Under the pieces are notes generated by a model, which worked only from the letters and a program-made list of their open reading frames with translations, made no database searches and was not told the DNA's origin. A stretch of 64,000 bases of DNA from Bradyrhizobium tropiciagri (GTDB taxonomy: Bacteria > Pseudomonadota > Alphaproteobacteria > Rhizobiales > Xanthobacteraceae), in NCBI RefSeq assembly GCF_001189845.1, contig NZ_LFLZ01000006.1, positions 62,001 through 126,000 on the forward strand. Direction: 5' to 3'. The stretch's first letter is position 1, and every line of letters begins with the position of its first letter. Made by a program: the position numbers and the translations under genes. Below are positions 41,813 to 48,693 of the stretch, piece by piece.

Positions 41813-43357
41813 TCAAATTCCCAGTTTCTGGATCTTGTGCGTCCCGCGCGCGAGCGAGACGTGCTTGGTTTCCATGTAGAAGTCGAACGAGTAGTCGCCG
41901 CCGTCGCGGCCGATGCCTGACGACTTCATGCCGCCGAACGGGGTCGGCAGATGGCGGACGTTTTCCGAGTTGAGCCAGATCATGCCGGCTTCCAGCGCAT
42001 CGGCAACGCGCAGCGCGCGGCCCATCTCGCCGGTCCAGACATAGCCGGTCAGGCCGTATTGCACGCCGTTGGCGATCTCGATGGCGTCAGCCTCGTCCCT
42101 GAACGGGATCACGGTCAGGAACGGGCCGAACACCTCTTCCTGTGCGACGCGCATGGTCGCGCTGGCGCCGGTCACCAGCGTCGGCTGCACATAGTGGCCG
42201 CCGCCGGGACCGTCATGCGGCTTGCCGCCGACCGCGATCGTCGCGCCGTCTTTTTTGGCGACATCGAAATAGCTGCACACCTTGGCGAGGTGCCGTTCAT
42301 GGATCAGCGGCCCGATCTCGGTCGCAGGATCGAGGGGATGGCCGACCTTGAGCGCCTTGACGCGCGCCGTCAGCTTCTCGATGAACTTGCCGGCAACGCT
42401 CTCCTGAACCAGCAGCCGGCTCGACGACGTGCAGCGCTCGCCGTTGAGCGAGTAGATCATGAACACGACGGCATCGAGCGCGCGGTCGAGATCGGCATCG
42501 TCGAATACGATCACCGGGTTCTTGCCGCCGAGCTCGAAATGCACCCGCTTCAAGGTCGGCGCGCCCTGCGCCATGATCGCCGAGCCGGTCGAGCTCTCGC
42601 CGACGAAACCGATCGCCTTGATGGCGGGGTGCTCGGTCAGCGCCTTGCCGGCTTCCTCGCCGAATCCGTGCACGGTGTTCAGCACGCCGTCGGGAAGCCC
42701 GGCCTGCTTGGCGAGCTTGACCAGCATATCGGCCGTCACCGGCGACCATTCCGCCGGCTTGTGCACCACAGTGCAGCCGGCGGCCAGCGCAGGCGCGATC
42801 TTCCAGGTCGAGAGCATGAACGGCGTATTCCACGGCGTGATCACGCCGACCGGGCCGATCGGCACCCGGGTCGAGATGTTCCAGTGCTCGTCCGAGGGCG
42901 TGTTGAGACCGTCGCGGGCCTCGCCGCATTTGTCGGCGAAGAAGCGGAAATTCTCCGCGGCGCGGATCGCGGCCTTGGCCATGAAGCGGTGCGCCTGGCC
43001 GGTGTCGATGCATTCGAGCACGGCGATGTCGTCGGCGCGCTCCTCGATCGCGTCGGCGACGCGATGCAGCAGCTTGCGGCGCTGCGCCGCCGGCATGTCG
43101 CGCCAGGCCTTGAAGGCCTTGGCCGCGGCGGTTGCGGCACGGTCGATATCCTCGGCATTGCCGCGTGCGACCGTCGCCAGCACCGTGCCGTCAACGGGCG
43201 ATTTGGTCTCGAAGGTCTGGCCGGATGCCGCCGGCACGACCTTGCCGTCGATCACGTTGCCAATGCCTTCGGCCTTCAGCTTCGCCAGCAGGGGGCCGGC
43301 GCGATCGCGGTTGGCCTGGAACACGTCGGCTGACGATTTCGCTGTCGCTTTATCCAT
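41813..43357 (-). CDS. hpaE: 5-carboxymethyl-2-hydroxymuconate semialdehyde dehydrogenase
   Basis: A 514-residue NAD-dependent aldehyde dehydrogenase. The N-terminal half binds NAD (GVITPWNTPFMLSTWKIA). The Glu-containing FELGGKNPVIVFDDAD and the catalytic Cys in NGERCTSSSRLLVQE are present. It oxidises the HpaD product. GGAG precedes ATG 43357, and the start overlaps the hpaF stop by 8 bases. The assignment to hpaE rather than betaine-aldehyde dehydrogenase rests on this context and on overall resemblance; it is the strongest reading. Confidence 0.93.
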   Translation of the reverse strand: MDKATAKSSADVFQANRDRAGPLLAKLKAEGIGNVIDGKVVPAASGQTFETKSPVDGTVLATVARGNAEDIDRAATAAAKAFKAWRDMPAAQRRKLLHRVADAIEERADDIAVLECIDTGQAHRFMAKAAIRAAENFRFFADKCGEARDGLNTPSDEHWNISTRVPIGPVGVITPWNTPFMLSTWKIAPALAAGCTVVHKPAEWSPVTADMLVKLAKQAGLPDGVLNTVHGFGEEAGKALTEHPAIKAIGFVGESSTGSAIMAQGAPTLKRVHFELGGKNPVIVFDDADLDRALDAVVFMIYSLNGERCTSSSRLLVQESVAGKFIEKLTARVKALKVGHPLDPATEIGPLIHERHLAKVCSYFDVAKKDGATIAVGGKPHDGPGGGHYVQPTLVTGASATMRVAQEEVFGPFLTVIPFRDEADAIEIANGVQYGLTGYVWTGEMGRALRVADALEAGMIWLNSENVRHLPTPFGGMKSSGIGRDGGDYSFDFYMETKHVSLARGTHKIQKLGI

Positions 43358-43748
43358 TGACCGTCTCCACCTTCAGTGCGTCGTGGATGTTGTTGCGTTT
43401 CCAGCTGGTTTCCTTGTCGTTGATCTGCATGTCGAACGACAGAGCGAACTTGCTGTTGGCGAATACCGGATCGAGATGGGCCGATAGCGCCTTGAAGATG
43501 TGCTCGCCGGCCTGCTTGCGGGTGGCGAGGTCGCGGCCTTCGCCGAGCCGCAGCACCATGTCGAGGAAGCCGTAAGTCTTGCGGCCGTCGGCGATCGCGT
43601 AATGCTCGCATCTGACGGCGCGAACACGGATGCCGCCGAGCGGGAAGATGCCGGTCTCGACCGCGGCCTTGCGGACCAGTTCGACGGTCGCGCCCATGTC
43701 GACGAGGCCGTCGAGATTGGCGGAGTATTCAATTGTGAAATGCGGCAT
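43350..43748 (-). CDS. hpaF: 5-carboxymethyl-2-hydroxymuconate delta-isomerase
   Basis: A 132-residue tautomerase-superfamily enzyme. Pro2 (MPHFTIEYSANL) is the catalytic N-terminal proline once Met is removed. GIRVRAVRCEHYAIADG and FLDMVLRLGEGRD match CHMI enzymes. It isomerises 5-carboxymethyl-2-hydroxymuconate to the substrate of the decarboxylase HpaG. It is tightly packed between hpaH (21 bases before) and hpaE (overlap). Length matches E. coli HpaF (126). Confidence 0.94.
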   Translation of the reverse strand: MPHFTIEYSANLDGLVDMGATVELVRKAAVETGIFPLGGIRVRAVRCEHYAIADGRKTYGFLDMVLRLGEGRDLATRKQAGEHIFKALSAHLDPVFANSKFALSFDMQINDKETSWKRNNIHDALKVETVNG

Positions 43749-43769
43749 GCAGCGCTCCTGCTGATGGCG

Positions 43770-44576
43770 TCAGGCGAAGTAGCAGCTCACGGAACCGTAG
43801 GGTCCGTAATCGGCCTGGATGGTGTCGCCCTTGCGGGTCTCGATCGGGCGGATGAACGAGCCCGCCAGCACGACCTGGCCGGCCTCCAGCGCCAGCCCGT
43901 TCGGCGCGATCTTGTTGGCGAGCCACGCCACCGCGGTCGCCGGATGATTCAACACGCCGGCGGCGAGACCGGTTTCCTCGAGCTGGCCGTTGCGGAAACA
44001 CAGCGTGCCGATCCAGCGCAGGTCGGCTTCCAGCGGGCGGATCGGCCGACCGCCGAGCACGATGCCGGCATTGGCGGCGTTGTCGGCGATGGTGTCGAAG
44101 ATCTTGCGCGTCGCCTTGGTCTCGGGGTCGACGCGCTCGACCCTGGTATCCAGGATCTCGAGCGCCGGCACCACGAAGTCGGTGGCGTTGAGCACGTCAA
44201 ACAGCGTGCAGTTCGGGCCCGCCAGGCGATGCTTCATCACGAAGGCGAGCTCGGCCTCGACGCGGGTCGCGATAAAGCGGTCGGTCGGCACCAGGCCGCC
44301 GTCGGCAAAGAACATGTCGTCGAGCAGGACGCCGGAGTCAGGCTCGTCGATGTTGAGCGCGCTCTGCATCGCCTTCGAGGTCAGGCCGATCTTGTGGCCC
44401 TTGACGAGGCGGCCCTGCGCCACCTTCATCTCGACCCAGGCCTTCTGAATCGCGTAGGCGTCTTCGAGGGTAATGCGGGGGTATTCCAGCGACAGCTGGC
44501 GGATTTGCTTGCGGGTCTTTTCCGCACTGTCGAGCCGCTCGGCGGCAGCGCGGATATCGTCCTTGGAGAGGGCCAT
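43770..44576 (-). CDS. hpaH: 2-oxo-hept-4-ene-1,7-dioate hydratase
   Basis: A 268-residue MhpD/HpaH-type hydratase that adds water to 2-oxohept-4-ene-1,7-dioate before aldol cleavage. Family stretches are LVKGHKIGLTSKAMQSALNI, EAELAFVMKHRLAGPNCTL and PLEADLRWIGTLCFRNGQL. Length equals E. coli HpaH (267). It is the first gene of the minus-strand hpa run. Its promoter region holds a perfect palindrome at 44610-44621 and diverges from hpaR. The following aldolase HpaI is not in this run. Confidence 0.93.
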   Translation of the reverse strand: MALSKDDIRAAAERLDSAEKTRKQIRQLSLEYPRITLEDAYAIQKAWVEMKVAQGRLVKGHKIGLTSKAMQSALNIDEPDSGVLLDDMFFADGGLVPTDRFIATRVEAELAFVMKHRLAGPNCTLFDVLNATDFVVPALEILDTRVERVDPETKATRKIFDTIADNAANAGIVLGGRPIRPLEADLRWIGTLCFRNGQLEETGLAAGVLNHPATAVAWLANKIAPNGLALEAGQVVLAGSFIRPIETRKGDTIQADYGPYGSVSCYFA

Positions 44577-44609
44577 GCGTGCTACACAAAAATGGATGCC
44601 GGGAGATGA

Positions 44610-44621
44610 TTAACATGTTAA
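44610..44621. promoter_or_regulatory. Candidate HpaR operator (12-bp palindrome)
   Basis: TTAACATGTTAA is a perfect palindrome 34-45 bases upstream of the hpaH start, in the gap shared with divergent hpaR. AT-rich dyads of this size are typical MarR-family sites. That HpaR binds it is inference. Confidence 0.55.
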
Positions 44622-44678
44622 GTTCTTTCCCGCAAACTGAATCAGGGCATGCTGCAATGCAAAAGTTTCTGCCATGAT

Positions 44679-44726
44679 GCATGATCCGGAAAAGTGGGCA
44701 CCGGTTTTCCGATCAGGATCATGCTC
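44679..44726. repeat. RIME-like repeat, family F copy 2
   Basis: GCATGATCCGGAAAAGTGGG and CCGGTTTTCCGATCAGGATC followed by ATGC form a hairpin like that at 12078. It occupies the hpaR side of the divergent hpa promoter gap. Confidence 0.8.
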
Positions 44727-44787
44727 GAATAGAGAGATAGATCGTGATGGCGGCTCGAAGAGCCGTCATTACGATCGGGATTGAGCG

Positions 44788-45321
44788 ATGGCGCGCAAGA
44801 AACTGGACGAGATCCGACCGGAGCAGGGCGACGACGCGGCGGCGCGGCGCGCCCCGATGCGCGAATTCTCGCGCTCGCTGCCGATGTCGCTGCTCCGCGC
44901 CCGCGAAGCGGTGATGCGGCAATTCCGTCCGTCGCTGCGCAATCACGGGCTGACTGAGCAGCAGTGGCGGATCCTGCGTGCGCTGACCGCGGTCGACGAG
45001 ATCGAGGTCACCGAGCTCGCCCGCGTGGCGTTCCTGCTCGGCCCGAGCCTGTCGCGCATCCTGCGCGATCTCGAAGGCCGTGCATTGATCGAGCGCAAGG
45101 CCGCGGAGAACGATGCGCGGCGCGCGGTGGTCTCGATCTCCGCCAAGGGATTGAAGCTGATCGAGGCAGTGGCGCCGACGTCGGAGGTGATCTACGCCGC
45201 GATCACCAGGCGCTATGGCGCGCGCAAGCTTGCGGAGCTGCAGGAGATGCTGGGCGCGCTGGAAGCAAGTCTCGCCGGAATGGGCTCGGCCGAGGAAGCT
45301 GAAGTCGAGGCCGACGAGTAG
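44788..45321 (+). CDS. hpaR: Homoprotocatechuate degradation operon regulator (MarR family)
   Basis: A 177-residue MarR-type winged-helix repressor. The core RSLPMSLLRAREAVMRQFRP and HGLTEQQWRILRAL is close to HpaR. The recognition helix falls around LGPSLSRILRDLEGRALIER, with the wing at ENDARRAVVSISAKG. HpaR represses the meta-cleavage genes until homoprotocatechuate or 4-hydroxyphenylacetate is present. The N-terminal 25 residues are extra and polar. It diverges from hpaH, and the palindrome at 44610 is its likely site. Its stop lies 2 bases from the convergent GntR gene. Confidence 0.93.
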   Translation: MARKKLDEIRPEQGDDAAARRAPMREFSRSLPMSLLRAREAVMRQFRPSLRNHGLTEQQWRILRALTAVDEIEVTELARVAFLLGPSLSRILRDLEGRALIERKAAENDARRAVVSISAKGLKLIEAVAPTSEVIYAAITRRYGARKLAELQEMLGALEASLAGMGSAEEAEVEADE

Positions 45322-45323
45322 CG

Positions 45324-46319
45324 TCAGGCCATGTAGGGCACGCGTGAGATCACGTTGATGGCGCGGAATTCGGCGATCCAGCCCGCGACCTTCGAATGGG
45401 ACCACTCGATATGGCGGCGCAAGATCTCGGCCGCCGCATCGCCGTCGCGGGCACGCAAGGCTTCGATGATCACCAGATGCTCGTCCATGAAGGAATCGAT
45501 CTGCGGCGCGGTCAGGGCCACCTGAATGTGCTTGCCGATCACGAAGGCGCAATGGGTACGCTTGAGCGCTTCGACCATCTCGCGATTGGCGCCGTAGCCC
45601 AGGCACCGGATGTGCAGGTCGCCCTCGATCTCGTCGAGCTCGCCGACGCCGACGCGGCTGCGGAATTGAATCCCCTCGCGCAGCCGCTCCGCCATCCGGT
45701 CAAGCAGCGCGGTCGGAATCTTTGCCGTCGCGGATTTGAGCAGCAGTGGCTCGAGGGTTGCGCGCACCTCGAAGATGTCGCGGAGGCGATCCTCGTCCAG
45801 CGGCACCACGTACCAATGCGCCTTGGCGCCTTTCTCCAGGATTCCGATCGCCTGCGCGCGGAGCAGCAGGTTGCGCGCCACCGTGCGTCCGACCCGGAAA
45901 TGCCGCGCCAGTGCGAGCTCGCTGACGCGGAAGCGTCCGAACAGCGACCGGTAGATGATCTCGCGTTCGAGCTTGTAATAGAGCGCGTCCCAGGCATCGC
46001 TGCGCACCGCGTCGACCGGGCCGTCGGTCAGTCCGAACATCTCCGGTGTGATCGGGACGCGCCGCGGTTCGACCTTGCGCTTGCCGGCGATGACGCCGCG
46101 GCCGCCGAACCGGCGCACCAACCCGACATGCTCGAGCTGCTCGAACGCCTGCCGCACCGGCGAGCGGCTGGAGCCGAACAAGGTCGCGATCGCCGATTCG
46201 GAGAGCACCGTGCCGGGCGGCACGTCACCGGCCCGGATGTGCTTTGCCAACGCGCTCTTGATCAGCTCGTAGGCCGGTTGTTTTCGTCTGGTCTGCGACT
46301 TCGCTCTTGGAATCGACAT
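45324..46319 (-). CDS. GntR family regulator with two winged-helix segments and FCD-like domain
   Basis: A 331-residue regulator. Residues about 16-80 are a GntR winged helix (YELIKSALAKHIRAGDVPPG, SSRSPVRQAFEQLEHVGLVR). A second, similar unit occupies about 112-175 (YYKLEREIIYRSLFGRFRVS, HFRVGRTVARNLLLRAQAIG). The C-terminal helices from about 178 resemble an FCD ligand domain (IFEVRATLEPLLLKSATAKI; FMDEHLVIIEALRARDGDAA; ILRRHIEWS). A single winged helix is normal for FadR-type GntR proteins (about 230-250 residues), so this is a longer subgroup. It diverges from the transporter/sugar-acid operon at 46603 and probably controls it. Confidence 0.85.
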   Translation of the reverse strand: MSIPRAKSQTRRKQPAYELIKSALAKHIRAGDVPPGTVLSESAIATLFGSSRSPVRQAFEQLEHVGLVRRFGGRGVIAGKRKVEPRRVPITPEMFGLTDGPVDAVRSDAWDALYYKLEREIIYRSLFGRFRVSELALARHFRVGRTVARNLLLRAQAIGILEKGAKAHWYVVPLDEDRLRDIFEVRATLEPLLLKSATAKIPTALLDRMAERLREGIQFRSRVGVGELDEIEGDLHIRCLGYGANREMVEALKRTHCAFVIGKHIQVALTAPQIDSFMDEHLVIIEALRARDGDAAAEILRRHIEWSHSKVAGWIAEFRAINVISRVPYMA

Positions 46320-46342
46320 CGATGGCTGCCCGCCGTCACATT

Positions 46343-46418
46343 ATCACGTGATCGCGCCATGGTGCTGGTAGCAGGCATTTACGCACCGTTACCAGAACTT
46401 TTGGCTATTGCGTGCAAT
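46343..46418. promoter_or_regulatory. Divergent GntR/transporter promoter gap with inverted repeats
   Basis: Within the 283-base gap, ATCACGTGAT (46343-46352) is a perfect palindrome 24 bases before the GntR start. ATTGCGTGCAAT (46407-46418) has complementary ATTGC/GCAAT arms, followed by another GCAAT. Either could be a GntR operator. No promoter boxes are clear, and I see no gene in the gap. Confidence 0.35.
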
Positions 46419-46602
46419 GTGCAATCATGTTTAGCTACGGCAAACGCCAGATTGATGGCCGCTGTTGCGCGTCTGTGTGCCGCAGCGGCGCTCACGTTGG
46501 TTCGTCGCGCCGCTCGATGGCTGCGGATTGGGCAACAGATCGACGCGTCAGCTCGTCGCAACGCAGCCGACATCAAGTTCGGCGCATGACAGGGAGGATT
46601 GA

Positions 46603-47748
46603 ATGAAACTGACGAGGCGTGAGTTTTCCGCCGGCATGGCGGCAGGTCTCGCTGCTCCTGCGCTGATGCGCAGCGCCTGGGCGCAGGGAGCGACCATCAA
46701 GATCGGCATGTGCGTGCCGGTGACCGGACCGGCAGCCGAGCAGGGGCTGTGGGCCCAGAACGGCGCCAAGCTGGCGCTGGCCGCGGTCAACAAGGCCGGC
46801 GGCGTGCTCGGCAAGCAGGTCGAGCTCGTGATCGAGGACGACCAGACCACCAACCCGGGCATCGTGCTGGCGTTCTCCAAGCTCGCCGCGCAATCCGATA
46901 TCGTTGCCTTCCTCGGCTCGATCCGCTCGACCCAGGTGCAGGCGATGGCGCCCGACGTCATCAAGGTCGGCAAGCCTGTGATGATCGGCGGCACCAATCC
47001 CGATCTCACCCATTCCGGCAATCCCTGGCTGTTCCGCTTCCGCCCGAACGATAATTACTCCGGCCGCGTGATCGCCGACTTCGGCGTCACCACCCTTGGC
47101 AAGAAGAAGTGGGCGATCGTCCATTCCACCGACGCGTTCGGCACCGCGGGCGGCAAGGCGCTCACCGAGGCACTGACCAAGCTCGGCGCGCCGCCGGTGC
47201 TCGACCAGGGTTACGCCAACCAGAGCCAGGACTTCACCCCGGTCGTGCTGGCCGTGAAGCAGTCCGGCGCCGACGTGCTCGGCACCTACTTCACCTTCGA
47301 GAATGACCTCGGCATCTTTGCCCGCCAGCTGCGCCAGCTCGGCGTGAACATCCCCTGGGTCGGCTCGCCCTCGGTGGTGGCGGTGTCCTCGACCAAGCTC
47401 GCAGGCCCTGCGCTGTTCGGCACCTACGGGGTCGCCGACTTCGCCGAGGACTCCAGCGACACCGCGAAGGCGTTCGGCAAGGCCTATCGCGATGCCTACA
47501 AGACCGCGCCCGACAATCAGAGCGCCTGGCCGTACGACGCGATCACCATCCTGTCGGCGGCGATCAACAAGGCCGGCTCGACCGATCCGAACAAGATCCG
47601 CGATGCCATCCTGGCAACGCAGAAATTCGCCGGCGCCGAAGGCGAATATAACTTCGACAAGAACGGTGACGGTCTGCACGGCTACAACGTCGTGAAGAAC
47701 GACAAGGGCAAGATCGTCTACGACAAGCACATCGACTTCAACGATTGA
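46603..47748 (+). CDS. ABC transporter substrate-binding protein, second Liv-type system
   Basis: A 381-residue type-I periplasmic binding protein. The signal MKLTRREFSAGMAAGLAAPA carries a twin-arginine-like TRREFSAG, unusual for this family but common among rhizobial paralogues; cleavage near AWAQG. The mature domain starts ATIKIGMCVPVTGPAAEQG. GGGAGGATTG lies right before the ATG. It heads an operon with two permease and two ATPase functions, then Ldh, an aldolase and a UxaA-type dehydratase. The ligand is therefore more likely a hydroxy or sugar acid than an amino acid (inference). Confidence 0.92.
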   Translation: MKLTRREFSAGMAAGLAAPALMRSAWAQGATIKIGMCVPVTGPAAEQGLWAQNGAKLALAAVNKAGGVLGKQVELVIEDDQTTNPGIVLAFSKLAAQSDIVAFLGSIRSTQVQAMAPDVIKVGKPVMIGGTNPDLTHSGNPWLFRFRPNDNYSGRVIADFGVTTLGKKKWAIVHSTDAFGTAGGKALTEALTKLGAPPVLDQGYANQSQDFTPVVLAVKQSGADVLGTYFTFENDLGIFARQLRQLGVNIPWVGSPSVVAVSSTKLAGPALFGTYGVADFAEDSSDTAKAFGKAYRDAYKTAPDNQSAWPYDAITILSAAINKAGSTDPNKIRDAILATQKFAGAEGEYNFDKNGDGLHGYNVVKNDKGKIVYDKHIDFND

Positions 47749-47820
47749 TCGCGGCTCGGCCTCGCCGCCCGACGCGGCGAGGCCGGTCTTCTGCGCACAC
47801 TGTTCTGATCGAGCGCTGTC

Positions 47821-48693
47821 ATGGATCTGATTCTCCAACTGCTGTTCACCGGCATAGGCATCGGCGCGGTCTACGCGCTGGTCGCGCTCGGTTTCGTGCT
47901 GATCTTCCGCGCCACCAATGTGGTGAACTTTGCGCAAGGCGAGTTCTCGATGGTGGCCGCCTATCTGATGGTGGTCTGCGTCGAGCTCGGCCTGCCTTAC
48001 TGGCTGTCCTTTGTGATTGCGCTTGCCGGCATGGCGCTGCTCGGCGTCATCTTCAATCTCGGCGTCTACTATCCGCTGCGCCACCGCACCTATCTGCCTG
48101 TGATCATCGCCACCATCGGCGCCTCGATCCTGCTGTCGAACTCGGTGCTCGCGATCTACGGTCCGCAGCCGCAGGTGCTGCAGGGCTGGTTCGACACGCC
48201 CGGCATCCAGCTCGGCCCGGTCTACCTCGACAGCCAGTATCTGCTGATCATCGGCGTCACGATCCTCCTGGTGCTGTTCAATTTCTGGTTCTTCGAGAAG
48301 ACGCTGCTCGGCAAGAAGCTGCAGGCGACCTCGCAGGACAAGGAGATGGCCTCGCTGCTCGGCATTTCCGTCTCCACCATGATCATGATCACCTTCATCT
48401 ATTCGGCCGTGCTCGGCGGCCTCGCCGGCATCCTGGTGGCGCCCGTGCTGTTTGTCTCGATCCAGATGGGCTCGACCATTGCGCTGAAGGCATTTGCCGC
48501 GACCATCATCGGCGGCTTCGGCGATGTCGCCGGCGCGATCGTCGGCGGCCTCGCGCTCGGCGTGATCGAAACCTTCGGTGCGGCCTACATCTCGGTGCCG
48601 TACAAGGACGGCTTTGCCTTCCTGGTGCTGATCGCCTTCCTGGTGTTCCGGCCGCAGGGCATCTTCGGCGAACGTGTCGCGGAGAAAGCATGA
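47821..48693 (+). CDS. livH: Branched-chain amino acid-type ABC transporter permease LivH (second system)
   Basis: A 290-residue permease with the LivH N-terminus GIGIGAVYALVALGFVLIFR and NVVNFAQGEFSMVAAYL, and a cytoplasmic loop around LLGKKLQATSQDKEMASLLG. It is followed by the fused permease/ATPase whose ATG overlaps its TGA (ATGA). It is 72 bases after the binding-protein stop. Confidence 0.93.
   Translation: MDLILQLLFTGIGIGAVYALVALGFVLIFRATNVVNFAQGEFSMVAAYLMVVCVELGLPYWLSFVIALAGMALLGVIFNLGVYYPLRHRTYLPVIIATIGASILLSNSVLAIYGPQPQVLQGWFDTPGIQLGPVYLDSQYLLIIGVTILLVLFNFWFFEKTLLGKKLQATSQDKEMASLLGISVSTMIMITFIYSAVLGGLAGILVAPVLFVSIQMGSTIALKAFAATIIGGFGDVAGAIVGGLALGVIETFGAAYISVPYKDGFAFLVLIAFLVFRPQGIFGERVAEKA

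Noticed and set aside
46343-46352. ATCACGTGAT as a certain GntR operator
   Set aside because: It does not follow the usual FadR-type T-GT-AC-A pattern, and a CACGTG core can occur by chance. Kept only as a weak candidate.
47745-48689. N-terminal extension of the LivM-LivG frame
   Set aside because: The frame is open upstream only as a shadow of livH; GGAGAAAG and the ATGA overlap fix the start at 48690.
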